Source: Bacteroidota bacterium
Lineage (GTDB): Bacteria > Bacteroidota > Bacteroidia > Sphingobacteriales > Sphingobacteriaceae
DNA length: 64,000 bases
Assembly (NCBI GenBank): GCA_023450085.1
Contig: JAEXHI010000027.1
Coordinates: forward strand, 13,726-77,725
Direction of reading: 5' to 3'
Positions 10,041 to 19,429 of the stretch are shown one piece after another. How positions within the stretch are numbered: the stretch's first letter is position 1; each line of letters starts with the position of its first letter. A program made the position numbers and the translations under genes. Below the pieces are notes generated by a model. The model ran no database searches. It saw only the letters and a list, made by a program, of their open reading frames with translations, and was not told the origin of the DNA.

Positions 10041-11720
10041 TTAGTAATATCCCTCGTTTTGTACCAGTTGATTATTCTTGATCATTTCTGAATAAGGAAT
10101 TGGCATGTGATAGTATTTCGATTGAAAAATCATCGTATTCACGTTTTTAACTACATACAATGGATCATTTTGAGTGATGGTCAATCCTTGTAAGGTTGAT
10201 GATAATTCAGTACTCATTTTCCATCTGCGCAGGTCCCAAAAGCGATGCTCTTCAAAGCTCAATTCAATGCGTCGTTCGTTTTTAATCAATTCACGAAGGT
10301 CATTTTGACCTATACCTACTGGAATTCCGTATCTACTGCCAGTACCTGCAGTAATTCCTGCTCTGGCCCGTACCAAATTCACCTGTTTTACGGCATCTTC
10401 CATTCGGCCCATTTCATTAAGTGCCTCGGCATAGTTGAGTAATACCTCTGCAAAACGGAAATAAGGAAAATTGTGACTTTGATTGGAATAAGTGGTCGAG
10501 GTAGAAAAATCGGCCATAAATTTCCTTAAATAGTAAGAAGTTTTGGTTTGCGTTTTAAAAGCCTGATTGGGTTTATCTAAACCACCCTCATAAGTTTGAA
10601 CGGCCCTACCCAACCATTGTACCCCATTGTAAAATAGGATTGCTTTTAATCTCGGATCACGGTTTTCATATTGAGCCGCAGCAGTAGTGCTCCCTGTATA
10701 AGGAGTTCCATTAAGATTGGCAAAAGCATTCACGAAATTTTGTGTCGGACTATTTCTTCCATTACTGGTGGTTGGCGCTACATAACCTACAGGTGCATTT
10801 GCATTCTCAATCACCGTAGAGTTTGCTGACTGTTTAGCAAGGATAATGTCGGTATTAATCTTAGTGGTGAATACCGAGGAATAAACCGTAGTACCTGTTC
10901 CAGTCGGCAACTTATAATAGCCTTTTGCAATTAAAGCTTCGGCAATGGTAATCACACGTTGCCATCTGGCAGCATCATTGGTAGGATACCCCGTTAATGC
11001 TTTCAGCTGAGCATTGGTTTCAAAACCGCCACCATTAAACAAAGGACTAGCAGCATACAAATACAACCTACATTTTAAAGCCATTGCAGCTTCGGAAGGC
11101 ACCCTACCAAATTCTGTAGCGGCAATGGTAGAGCCATTAGGTAAATCAGGTGTAATGGCATCACATTCTGCAGCGATATAATCCACACACTCTGCAAAAG
11201 TATTTCTAGGGATGTTTAAGTTACTGTTCAAATCAAATACTTGATCCCCCACTAAAGGAATACCACCGTAGCGTTTCAACAATTCGAAATAAGCAAAAGC
11301 ACGAAGAAAACGGGCCTCAGCCACTTGTCTTTTCCTTACATCATCGGGAATTGGAACCACCCCAATATTTTTGAGAAAAACATTACTTCTTCTGATCATG
11401 GTATAACTATTCGCCCAGTTATTATCTGGGTAGTTAGTAGCATTTAACTGTCCGTTGGTGAACAGCATAATGTTTGATCTTTCCGAAGATGGTACCGCAT
11501 CATCCGTTGCTGCGTCTAAAAAATCGCCCTCAATACGGTTAAATCCTGTAGGTAGAAATGCATAAATGCCCAGTAAATATGAGGTAGACTGTACCCCCAT
11601 TTTATCTGTTGGATCAAACACATCTGTTTCTAAAACCCTTTCTTCTGGTTCATTTTCAAACTTTCTACAAGATTGGGCCAGCACCGATACGATGATTAAA
11701 AAATAAAGTACTCTTTTCAT
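10041..11720 (-). CDS. SusD/RagB-like outer-membrane nutrient-binding lipoprotein (first pair)
   Basis: The protein has 559 residues with a lipoprotein signal peptide whose lipobox LAQSC puts the lipidated Cys at residue 18. Family hallmarks are RQVAEARFLRAFAYFELLKRYGGIPLVGD, read in two halves RQVAEARFLRAF and ELLKRYGGIPLV, then FRFAEVLLNYAEALNEMG and NERRIELSFEEHRFWDLRRWK near the C-terminus. It is a paralogue of the 579-residue SusD, with clear similarity in these blocks. It follows the first susC by 10 nt and is separated from the second susC by 75 nt that contain no obvious promoter. Confidence 0.95.
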   Translation of the reverse strand: MKRVLYFLIIVSVLAQSCRKFENEPEERVLETDVFDPTDKMGVQSTSYLLGIYAFLPTGFNRIEGDFLDAATDDAVPSSERSNIMLFTNGQLNATNYPDNNWANSYTMIRRSNVFLKNIGVVPIPDDVRKRQVAEARFLRAFAYFELLKRYGGIPLVGDQVFDLNSNLNIPRNTFAECVDYIAAECDAITPDLPNGSTIAATEFGRVPSEAAMALKCRLYLYAASPLFNGGGFETNAQLKALTGYPTNDAARWQRVITIAEALIAKGYYKLPTGTGTTVYSSVFTTKINTDIILAKQSANSTVIENANAPVGYVAPTTSNGRNSPTQNFVNAFANLNGTPYTGSTTAAAQYENRDPRLKAILFYNGVQWLGRAVQTYEGGLDKPNQAFKTQTKTSYYLRKFMADFSTSTTYSNQSHNFPYFRFAEVLLNYAEALNEMGRMEDAVKQVNLVRARAGITAGTGSRYGIPVGIGQNDLRELIKNERRIELSFEEHRFWDLRRWKMSTELSSTLQGLTITQNDPLYVVKNVNTMIFQSKYYHMPIPYSEMIKNNQLVQNEGYY

Positions 11721-11730
11721 ATCTGTAATG

Positions 11731-14562
11731 CTATAATTGAATATTTAAGCCTAAAGAAAACACACGCTCAATTGGATATGAACCATTGAAGTTTTCTGGA
11801 TCGGCACCGTTAAATGTTTTTGAACTTAAAGTCCACAGATTTAATCCATTCACGAATAAGCGAGTAGTTTTTACGCCAATCTTTTGCGTAAGATTTGCAG
11901 GCAAGGTATAGCCCAACTCCACGTTTCTAAGCTTCAGGAAATCTCCGTTTCTCAACCAAAAAGAGGAGGCAACAAAATTGTTCACCGCACCATTTCTTGG
12001 TCCCGAATTAGTGGTTAATCGAGGATAATTAGCCGTAGCTGCTGTTGCAGGTGTCCATCTGTTTAAATGATTTTGGTAAGCCTGCGCTGTTCCGCCCTGA
12101 AATTCCCAATAGCTGTTTCCTGAAAGGTAAACTTCTTGATTGATGACCCCTTGAAACAAAGCACTCACATCAAGTCCGCCAATGTTAAAACCTAATCGGG
12201 CGCCTAAAAACAAGCTAGGCTTTTGAGAGCCAATAGTGGTTTGATCATACTGATTAATCACGCCGTCGTTATTTAGATCTCTATATTTGATATCACCAGG
12301 TTGTGGCGTGTATCCTTCTATGGTTGGGTAACCATTAATTTCCTGCTGACTGCGGAACAATCCTTCTGCAATGTAACCGTAGCTTTGTCCTACTGGATGG
12401 CCGGTTCTTTGCATCCAACTGTATCTTTGATTGGCTTCTGCACTGTATAACAATTTACTGTTTTGCAAGCTCGCATTCAATCTTACCGAATAGCCCCAGT
12501 TTTTATTGCGTTCGGCCCAGTTCAATTGCGTTTCCCAGCCGTAATAGCGTTGCTTTCCAATATTTTCGCTCGGATAAGAGATCCCCAATATGGTATTACT
12601 TAAGCCTCTTACAATGCTGAGGTCGGCATAATTGTTCCTATAATATTCTACATTTAAGCTTAACCTGTTATTTAAGAACTCTGCATCAACACCCAAATTC
12701 AGCATTTTAGCCTTCTCCCAAGTAATGGCTGGATTAGCCAAATAAGATTCGCCGATGGTAGTTGCCGCACCAGCACTACTTCCAAAAATGGCAGCAGGCG
12801 CACCATTGTAAACTTGTTGGTAAGTGTAGTAAGCCCCATTATCTCTACCTACTTTTCCGTAAGAAGCGTAAAGTTTTAATTGGTTAAGCCAGTTTTTGTT
12901 TTTAAGGAAATCCTCCTCATGTATATTCCAGCCTAAACCAATGGCAGGGAAAAAGCCATATTTAAATCCACCATGATCTGGGTATCTATTAGCCCCATTT
13001 TGCGCAAAAGAAACTTCTGCTAAGTACTTTTTATTATAGTTGTATGATACATGACCAGAGATGCCCTGAATAGTATAAGGCAAGTTTGAACCATTTACCA
13101 AATTATCTCTGTTGGCCAGTACCACTGCATCAATACTGTGCAGGCCAAATCCACGTTGATAACCAAAAGACAGTTCTTGAAAATCTGATCGGTTTTGAAA
13201 AGCAATGCTATTATTATTTACCTGATCGCTATTGCTATTATACTGGCGATATACTGGTGTAGTGGTCCCAAAACCACCAATTTGCTCAAATACAGCAAAT
13301 GATTTATTTCGGATGTAGTTTTCGCTCAGGTTGCTAAAAAATGAAGCCCGTGCCTTGATCCATAAACCTTTGGTGAGGTCATCTAAATTATATTTCAGGT
13401 AAAAATCTGAAAGTACCGTTCTATTATTCGTTGCTGAATAGCCCGCACTGAGACTTTGGGCGACAATATTATTTTGAAATTGCGATGAACCCGCATAAGT
13501 ACCATTGGCATTATAAATAGGATAAGCACTATTAGGCGTAGCCAACATCGCGTTGAAAATATTATCTGTAGCTGAGTTACCTGGACTATTGGTATTCATG
13601 ATCCTGCCATGGATATAAAGACCTGCGCTCAGGTTGTCTGTAAGTTTAACGTCTACGTTAGAGCGAATGAAATAGCCCTTAAGATCACTATTGGTAGAAT
13701 ATTTAGAATTGAGTTCATCGTTTGTTTTCAACAAACCGTTTTGACTGAAATGTTCTAAATTCACAAAGAAGTGGACAAAATCATTACCGCCACTGGTGTT
13801 TAAGCTGTACCTGGCAACCGCTGATGATTTTCTGAGCACCTCATCTGCCCAATTAACATTTGGATAACGCAAGGGATCACTGCCAGTTTGGTAAGCGTTA
13901 ATTGCTGTTGGACTAAAACCATTATTAGCCACTGAAAGCCCATCGTTAGTTAAAGCCTCATTGTATAGAGTAGCATAATTAAAGGCGTCCAAAGGTTTTG
14001 AAATTAGGTTTTGGATAGGTTGTTGAATACCCCATTGGCTGGTAAAGCTTATTTTTTGTCCAGCAGCGATTCCTTTTTTGGTAACAATCGAAATGGCTCC
14101 ACTAGCTCCTCTTACCCCCAACATGGCTAAAGAAACGGCATCTTTTAAAACCGTAATGGATTCAATCTCTTGCATGCCTATTTCTGAGACTGATCGAGGA
14201 ATACCGTCAATAAAGATCAACGGACTTTGACCTCGTAATCTGAGGGCATAACCTTCATTTAAGGGCTGTCCACTATTTTGACTGGTGGTTAAACCCGCTA
14301 GTCTTCCCGCCAATGCAATGGGATATGAAGCCACTAAAGTGTTAGCCAATTCACCTCCAGAAATACTAGCCGAAGAGGCGGTAGAAAGATTGGTTGGCGT
14401 ATTAAAATAGATAAGCTTTTTTTGTTTCTTATCTACAAGCTGCAAGGTATCTTGCTTTTTACTGGTCGTATCTGAAACCCGCTGGGCACAAGCCGTTGAC
14501 ACTTGATAAATCAACAAGGCACAGCAAGCAAATACCCTCAGTGTTTTGATAAAAACTGACAT
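11731..14562 (-). CDS. SusC/RagA-like TonB-dependent transporter, shortened N-terminus (first pair)
   Basis: The protein has 943 residues with a signal peptide ending near residue 26 (TACAQ). The plug is recognisable (LRGQSPLIFIDGIP near 109-122; LKDAVSLAMLGVRGASGAI at 139-157) and a full barrel follows, with RYGFF-type and KYLAEVSFAQNGANRYP motifs. Unlike its downstream paralogue it has no carboxypeptidase-D-like domain. The region normally holding the DxVVVVGYG segment is replaced by a short linker rich in K, T and S (residues 30-70). It is the first gene of the SusCD operon, about 225 bp after a double LacI-type operator. The role as an outer-membrane importer is well supported; the changed N-terminus is discussed as a finding. 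Confidence 0.93.
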   Translation of the reverse strand: MSVFIKTLRVFACCALLIYQVSTACAQRVSDTTSKKQDTLQLVDKKQKKLIYFNTPTNLSTASSASISGGELANTLVASYPIALAGRLAGLTTSQNSGQPLNEGYALRLRGQSPLIFIDGIPRSVSEIGMQEIESITVLKDAVSLAMLGVRGASGAISIVTKKGIAAGQKISFTSQWGIQQPIQNLISKPLDAFNYATLYNEALTNDGLSVANNGFSPTAINAYQTGSDPLRYPNVNWADEVLRKSSAVARYSLNTSGGNDFVHFFVNLEHFSQNGLLKTNDELNSKYSTNSDLKGYFIRSNVDVKLTDNLSAGLYIHGRIMNTNSPGNSATDNIFNAMLATPNSAYPIYNANGTYAGSSQFQNNIVAQSLSAGYSATNNRTVLSDFYLKYNLDDLTKGLWIKARASFFSNLSENYIRNKSFAVFEQIGGFGTTTPVYRQYNSNSDQVNNNSIAFQNRSDFQELSFGYQRGFGLHSIDAVVLANRDNLVNGSNLPYTIQGISGHVSYNYNKKYLAEVSFAQNGANRYPDHGGFKYGFFPAIGLGWNIHEEDFLKNKNWLNQLKLYASYGKVGRDNGAYYTYQQVYNGAPAAIFGSSAGAATTIGESYLANPAITWEKAKMLNLGVDAEFLNNRLSLNVEYYRNNYADLSIVRGLSNTILGISYPSENIGKQRYYGWETQLNWAERNKNWGYSVRLNASLQNSKLLYSAEANQRYSWMQRTGHPVGQSYGYIAEGLFRSQQEINGYPTIEGYTPQPGDIKYRDLNNDGVINQYDQTTIGSQKPSLFLGARLGFNIGGLDVSALFQGVINQEVYLSGNSYWEFQGGTAQAYQNHLNRWTPATAATANYPRLTTNSGPRNGAVNNFVASSFWLRNGDFLKLRNVELGYTLPANLTQKIGVKTTRLFVNGLNLWTLSSKTFNGADPENFNGSYPIERVFSLGLNIQL

Positions 14563-14733
14563 GAGTAGTTTGTTTAGGTTCGAAAAAAATGAGGTTAAAT
14601 TATCAAGACAAAAGACTTTCGCGTTTAATCAATTGCCATCAATAGAAAATTGCTCAACAGCGTTTGAAATAAAGTAGCGTAAGTTTGGCTTTCATTTTAA
14701 TTTGGTTAGGTTATGAATTTGTTCGATTACAAC

Positions 14734-14741
14734 CAAATATA
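14734..14741 (-). promoter_or_regulatory. Candidate -7 box of the SusCD operon
   Basis: The minus strand reads TATATTTG, matching the Bacteroidota -7 consensus TAnnTTTG. The operator at 14787-14819 lies about 46 bp upstream of the box. This is unusual for a simple repressor and would fit activation or looping, unless the real promoter lies elsewhere. No clear -33 TTTG was found. Confidence 0.4.
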
Positions 14742-14786
14742 TCCACGTTTTAATTTTTACCCGCGAGAAGACTCTGCTATTTTTCG

Positions 14787-14819
14787 TGGAAACGTTCCCA
14801 AAATTTGGGAACGTTTCCA
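14787..14819 (-). promoter_or_regulatory. Double LacI-type operator before the SusCD operon
   Basis: TGGAAACGTTCCC (14787-14799) and GGGAACGTTTCCA (14807-14819) are exact reverse complements around a 7-nt AT spacer. Each half contains its own near-palindrome centred on CG, at 14793/14794 and 14812/14813, which is 19 bp apart. The same motif and spacing occur at 3485-3515. The match in sequence and spacing is strong evidence for a common regulator, most simply the LacI protein encoded at 3546-4580. Confidence 0.8.
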
Positions 14820-14976
14820 TAACTGCGTAATTCAACAGAAAAACAGGTGATTATCCAATAAAACTTACTCATCACTACTAAAAGTTGTATCCCCATTTCA
14901 TTAACACCTAGTGCCTCAACCCAAGCAAAAACCCTAAACAACAAACATTTAACACTTTTTAACAAGCCTTTAACAA

Positions 14977-15004
14977 TTTGGCCGTGCTTCAAAAATTAGC
15001 TTTG
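14977..15004 (+). promoter_or_regulatory. Promoter of the GT117/DUF2723 gene
   Basis: A -33 TTTG (14977-14980) and a -7 TAGCTTTG (14997-15004) are separated by 16 nt, matching the Bacteroidota promoter pattern. The ATG follows 17 nt after the -7 box. Confidence 0.65.
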
Positions 15005-15021
15005 TTATAAACTAAACAAGT

Positions 15022-18000
15022 ATGGAAAAATATAGACGCATCAACAATTTAGCCGGATTGGTAATTTTCTTCATTGCATCCCTTGTATATTGGTTATGCA
15101 TGGAGCCTACCCTAAGTTTTTGGGACTGTGGCGAGTTCATTGCCGCTTCATTTAAAATGCAAGTTGGCCATCAGCCGGGAGCTCCCCTATTTTTAATGAT
15201 TGGGAAACTGTTCTCTTTGCTGGCGGGAACCGATGTAACCAAAGTTGCCTATTGGGTCAATTTCGTTTCGGTAGTTGCCAGCGGAGCAACCATCATGTTC
15301 CTTTTTTGGACCATCAACGCCATTGCACTAAAATTAGTCAGACCCGAAAATGGGAAAATGAACGGCACACAATTATTCACCGTAATTGCTGCTGGAACCG
15401 TAGGCGCATTAGCTTATACCTTTTCAGACACCTTTTGGTTTTCGGCGGTAGAGGCCGAAGTATATGCCATTTCTACCTTGTGTACGGCCATCGTATTTTG
15501 GGCCGCCTTGAAATGGGAAGCCCACATGAACGACAAATGGCTATTATTCATTGCCTTTATCATTGGCCTTTCCATCGGTATGCACCTCTTAAGCCTACTC
15601 ATTATTCCTTCAATCAGTTTACTGTATTACTTTAAGAAATCAGAAAAGGTGAACTTATGGGGTTCGATAAAAGCATTTCTAATAGGCTGTTTGATATTGG
15701 GCATCATCCAATTTGGTATTATCCAGTACCTGGTTTTATTTGCAGCCAAGATTGATTTGTGGTCGGTCAACTCCTTAAAAATGGATTTCGGTCATGGTGC
15801 ACTTTTATCCTTAATGGTTATCGCAGCCATGCTGGCCACTGGTATATATTACAGCATCAAAAAAAACCTGTATAAGCTTAATTTGGTCCTACTATCTACC
15901 ATTTTGGTTTTATTTGGCTTTAGTTCGTATTTCATGATCATTATCAGGGCCAACGCTAAACCAAACATCAATCTATCCAGTCCCGACAGCCCTTTATCAC
16001 TATATTCCTACCTGAGCAGAACCCAGTATGAAGAAAAACCACTATTAAATGGTCAGTTTTTCGATTCTAAACCGATAGATATCAAAGAAAAAGGAACCTC
16101 TTACAGACGGGGAGAAAACGCCTACGAAGTATCTGGAAAACAATACAGTTATGTGTATGATAGAAACGCTTTTTTCCCAAGAATTTATAGCAATAAGCCT
16201 GCCCACGTTCAATTTTATCAAAATTGGCTAGGCTTATCTCCCAACCAAAGTCCAACATTTTGGAACAGTCTTAATTTTTTCAACAGCTATCAAGTGGGCT
16301 TTATGTATTGGCGGTATTTCTTATGGAATTTTTCAGGTCGACAAAATGATACCCAAGGACAGGGTTCCATGACCGAAGGCAACTGGACTACGGGCATCAA
16401 ACCTATTGATGCTTTGAGATTGGGTAATCAAAGCCAATTACCAGCAAGTATCCAAGAAAATGCTGGTCGTAATTCATTTTATGGTTTGCCGCTCCTACTT
16501 GGCATTTTAGGCTTAGCCTATCTTTACCGAAAAGATAAAAAAGCCACAATGGTTTTAGCTTCTCTTTTCTTTTTTACGGGAATTGCCATCATTATATTCA
16601 TCAACCAAGATCCTTTGCAAGTTAGAGAAAGAGATTATGCTTATGTAGGCTCATTTTATGTATTTGCCATCTTTATAGGCCTGAGTGTATTTGCACTTAA
16701 AGGTTATTTGCAAAAGCTATTTGCCAACAGAACGAGCCTCGTTATTGCTACCACAATCACTTTATTTGCCGCACCGATATTAATGGCTTGGCAAGGTTGG
16801 GACGATCATGATAGAAGTGGCAAAACAACTGCTTTGGATATGGCCAAAAACTATCTTAATAGCTGCGAACCCAATGCTATTTTATTTACCAATGCCGATA
16901 ACGATACTTATCCGCTTTGGTATGCACAGGAAGTGGAAGGCATTAGAACCGATGTACGTGTAGTCAACCTGCAATTTTTATCAACACCGTCCTATATCGA
17001 TCAAATGAAGCGGACACAAAATAAATCTTCAGCCCTTCCTATCTCCATCACCAAAGAAAAATACAAAGAAGGGCTGAGAGATTACCTCTCTTATGTAGAC
17101 TATGGACTAACGGATAGCGTAGAACTAAAAGATTTACTAGCCATTTTGACTTCAGACCATAATGACGATAAAATTCAAATGAACGATGGTAGTTATGAGA
17201 ACTTTTTACCCTCTCAAAACCTGAAGTTGAGCATTAACCCTGTCGAAGTGATTGCAACCCACACCATTCCTGCGGAGCAAAAACATCTCATTGCAGATAA
17301 ATTAGAGTGGAAATTCAATAAAGACCACATATTAAAAAACGAATTAATGATATTTGATATCATTGCCAGTAACCAATGGAAACGACCTATTTATTTTGCC
17401 ACAAACGTATCCGAAGACACCTATGTTGGACTTGATAAATATTTATATCAGGAAGGTTTTGCTTACCGATTGTTGCCTTTAACTCCTAAGACAGATGTTA
17501 GCGATAAATCAGAAAGAACCAATAACCATTTAGCTTATCAGCACTATCAAAAATTTGAATTGGATGGCTTTAAAAAGGCAAAATATCTAGATCCAGAAAG
17601 CAGAAGGGTTTTGAACACGACTTGGGCTTTTGCCAATACCTTAAGTTCAAACTTGATCCAAAACAATCAAATCAAGCAGGCTGAAAAGGTAATCAAATTG
17701 AGTTTAGATAAATTACCTTTGAAGAACAGTTCTATTTCTGATACGCTCAACAAGATTTCGTTAGTTCAAAATCTATTTGCCATCAACAACCATGCTAACG
17801 CGAATAGGATGATCAAGGAAACTTCCAACTTTATTGACCAAGAATTTAATTATATTCTTTCGCTCACAAACAAGGAACAAAATGAGCTTATTTATGAGGT
17901 GAGACAGGGCATGTACGTACTACAGGCATTTAATGAGCTTGCCAACATCTATCATCAAAAAGACATGGCAGATCAACTCAAACGAAAAATAGAAAGCCTT

Positions 18001-18024
18001 AGCGCACGATTTTCTGCAAGTTGA
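15022..18024 (+). CDS. GT117/DUF2723 family membrane protein (GT-C type)
   Basis: The protein has 1000 residues. The N-terminal half is polytopic, with helices at about 11-28, 58-98, 125-165, 172-200 and 215-240, and carries the conserved first-loop acidic motif FWDCGEFIAASF near residues 33-44, which resembles the catalytic loop of GT-C glycosyltransferases. It matches DUF2723 (PF11028), now classed as CAZy GT117. Further helices lie near 490-575. A large hydrophilic C-terminal part (about 600-1000) with helical repeats should be extracytoplasmic. The likely role is transfer of a sugar from a lipid carrier to protein or another acceptor in the periplasm. It has its own promoter and a strong terminator, so it is probably monocistronic. 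Confidence 0.85.
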   Translation: MEKYRRINNLAGLVIFFIASLVYWLCMEPTLSFWDCGEFIAASFKMQVGHQPGAPLFLMIGKLFSLLAGTDVTKVAYWVNFVSVVASGATIMFLFWTINAIALKLVRPENGKMNGTQLFTVIAAGTVGALAYTFSDTFWFSAVEAEVYAISTLCTAIVFWAALKWEAHMNDKWLLFIAFIIGLSIGMHLLSLLIIPSISLLYYFKKSEKVNLWGSIKAFLIGCLILGIIQFGIIQYLVLFAAKIDLWSVNSLKMDFGHGALLSLMVIAAMLATGIYYSIKKNLYKLNLVLLSTILVLFGFSSYFMIIIRANAKPNINLSSPDSPLSLYSYLSRTQYEEKPLLNGQFFDSKPIDIKEKGTSYRRGENAYEVSGKQYSYVYDRNAFFPRIYSNKPAHVQFYQNWLGLSPNQSPTFWNSLNFFNSYQVGFMYWRYFLWNFSGRQNDTQGQGSMTEGNWTTGIKPIDALRLGNQSQLPASIQENAGRNSFYGLPLLLGILGLAYLYRKDKKATMVLASLFFFTGIAIIIFINQDPLQVRERDYAYVGSFYVFAIFIGLSVFALKGYLQKLFANRTSLVIATTITLFAAPILMAWQGWDDHDRSGKTTALDMAKNYLNSCEPNAILFTNADNDTYPLWYAQEVEGIRTDVRVVNLQFLSTPSYIDQMKRTQNKSSALPISITKEKYKEGLRDYLSYVDYGLTDSVELKDLLAILTSDHNDDKIQMNDGSYENFLPSQNLKLSINPVEVIATHTIPAEQKHLIADKLEWKFNKDHILKNELMIFDIIASNQWKRPIYFATNVSEDTYVGLDKYLYQEGFAYRLLPLTPKTDVSDKSERTNNHLAYQHYQKFELDGFKKAKYLDPESRRVLNTTWAFANTLSSNLIQNNQIKQAEKVIKLSLDKLPLKNSSISDTLNKISLVQNLFAINNHANANRMIKETSNFIDQEFNYILSLTNKEQNELIYEVRQGMYVLQAFNELANIYHQKDMADQLKRKIESLSARFSAS

Positions 18025-18031
18025 GGAATAT

Positions 18032-18065
18032 AAAAAAAGCAGTTCTTCTCAGAACTGCTTTTTTT
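18032..18065 (+). terminator. Intrinsic terminator after the GT117 gene
   Basis: A 15-bp perfect inverted repeat runs from 18032-18046 to 18051-18065 with a 4-nt TCTC loop. Its GC core GCAGTTCT/AGAACTGC is flanked by A and T runs, so it could terminate in both directions. It starts 7 nt after the stop codon. Confidence 0.9.
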
Positions 18066-18253
18066 ATTAGAAATCATTTAAATTTCTTTCAAAGAAAGTG
18101 CACGAATGGCGAGGACGCCGTTCTTTGGCATCAATGCTTCCTAGCATCGAAGCTCTTTGACATCAAGCTAGGTTTAGAAAAAGCACAATACGGGGAAGAC
18201 ACCATTTTTTGGTTTATAATACTCATGACATAAAGACTTCTTGGTCTCAAGCC

Positions 18254-18277
18254 ACGTTTGGCGTCCCCGCCAAACGT
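18254..18277. repeat. Hairpin ACGTTTGGCG/CGCCAAACGT
   Basis: A perfect 10-bp inverted repeat with a 4-nt loop lies 22 nt beyond the stop of the minus-strand serine hydrolase. There is no T-run after it, so it may be an mRNA end-stabilising or attenuating structure rather than a classic terminator. The rest of 18066-18298 shows no gene. Confidence 0.5.
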
Positions 18278-18298
18278 AAGACTATTTTCAAACCACTT

Positions 18299-19429
18299 CT
18301 AAGGCTTTATAATTTTCTCTGATAGTGCAATCAGCTCGCCTTGCGTACTTTGTGCGGCGTCATTGGAAAGCAAAACAATGCCCGAGTTCGATTCTGGATA
18401 GAACACCAAATAGCTGCTAAAACCTAAACTACCGCCTGTGTGCGAAACACTTCTTTTGGTATTTCCCGTTTGTTTTACTTTCCAGTTCAATGCAATGGCC
18501 CCATCTTCCAATTTTCCAAAGGTGGGCTGGTGACTTAATTTAACCGCCTCATTTGCTTCATTAAGCTGAAATGCCATATATTTTAACATATCGGCACTGG
18601 TAGAGGCAATACTGGCCGCAACTCGTAAATCTTCCCAATCAATCACAGGCATCACACGCCCCTTGGCATCATAACCTTTTGCCATAAGTACTGGATGTCT
18701 TCCTGGTTGAATAAGAACGGTATTTTTCATTTTTAGCGGCTCCACAAAATGGATTTTCAAAAGGTTCTCAAATGAATTTTGGTAAACGTTTTCCATCATA
18801 TGCCCCAACAGTTGTGCTGCAGTATTACAATGGCGGGCCACGGTATTAGGAGGAACCTGCAATTTTATTTGATGAAGATCTCTATAAAAGTCCTTAATGC
18901 TATATTGACGATGAACAGAATCTAAAATATAAGGAATAGCATCTGGATTGGCATTACTAAAAAGGTCTTTATCTGGCATCCAATTAGGCAAGCCAGAAGT
19001 TAAATTAGCCAAATTAACTACCGTAATAGGCGTTCCATTGTAATTCAAATTGGGATATTCTTCTTTCAGATATTTACGGATGTCGTCCTTCAGATCAATC
19101 TTTTTATCGATAACCGCTTTAGCCAATAAAGTGGAAGCAAAAGTTTTAGTAATAGATGCCAGCTCATAAACGGTATTGCTGGTTGGCAATTCCTGTTTGT
19201 CTCTTGAAGTGGAGCCGTAATTGTATAGATATTGTTTTCCATCTTTGATAATTCCGATGGAAATACCCACCCTAACGTTGTTATTCATAAATGCAGATAC
19301 TGTTTGATCTACCAATGAATCTAATCCAGTTTTTAATTTATTATCGTTAGGTACTTTAGTTGGGCCGGTCTGAGCTACGCTAATCAGTGTGTACGTCAGA
19401 AAAGTTAATGAGAGTAGTGCCTTTTTCAT
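18299..19429 (-). CDS. Serine hydrolase, beta-lactamase class C-like
   Basis: The protein has 376 residues with a signal peptide (MKKALLSLTFLTYTLISVAQ), so it is exported. The SxxK catalytic motif is SITK at residues 92-95, within YELASITKTFAS. The second motif position is occupied by HCN in ARHCNTAAQLLGHM, where class C enzymes have YxN. The third motif is HTGGSLGFSS. This pattern is typical of the broad Pfam Beta-lactamase (PF00144) group of peptidases and esterases rather than true antibiotic-hydrolysing enzymes. The substrate is unknown. It appears to be a single-gene unit. Confidence 0.88.
   Translation of the reverse strand: MKKALLSLTFLTYTLISVAQTGPTKVPNDNKLKTGLDSLVDQTVSAFMNNNVRVGISIGIIKDGKQYLYNYGSTSRDKQELPTSNTVYELASITKTFASTLLAKAVIDKKIDLKDDIRKYLKEEYPNLNYNGTPITVVNLANLTSGLPNWMPDKDLFSNANPDAIPYILDSVHRQYSIKDFYRDLHQIKLQVPPNTVARHCNTAAQLLGHMMENVYQNSFENLLKIHFVEPLKMKNTVLIQPGRHPVLMAKGYDAKGRVMPVIDWEDLRVAASIASTSADMLKYMAFQLNEANEAVKLSHQPTFGKLEDGAIALNWKVKQTGNTKRSVSHTGGSLGFSSYLVFYPESNSGIVLLSNDAAQSTQGELIALSEKIIKP

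Larger units (their letters stand above)
14563..15021. other. Divergent regulatory region between the SusCD operon and the GT117 gene
   Basis: This 459-bp gap contains no convincing gene; a short minus-strand frame at 14777-14992 overlaps the operator and has no recognisable features. It holds the double palindromic operator (14787-14819), a -7 box for the SusCD operon on the minus strand (14734-14741), and a -33/-7 promoter for the plus-strand gene (14977-15004). The implied susC leader is about 165 nt. Confidence 0.65.

Noticed and set aside
14777..14992. A 71-codon minus-strand frame between susC and the GT117 gene
   Set aside because: It runs across the double operator, has no recognisable family features and no promoter or ribosome-binding evidence.
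18021..18233. A 70-codon plus-strand frame after the GT117 gene
   Set aside because: It overlaps the end of that gene and the strong terminator and its composition does not look coding.
18299..19429. Antibiotic-resistance class C beta-lactamase
   Set aside because: The second motif is HCN instead of YxN, which fits the wider serine-hydrolase group rather than a true AmpC enzyme. The 600-residue protein at 40376 was rejected as a resistance enzyme because of its DUF3471 domain.
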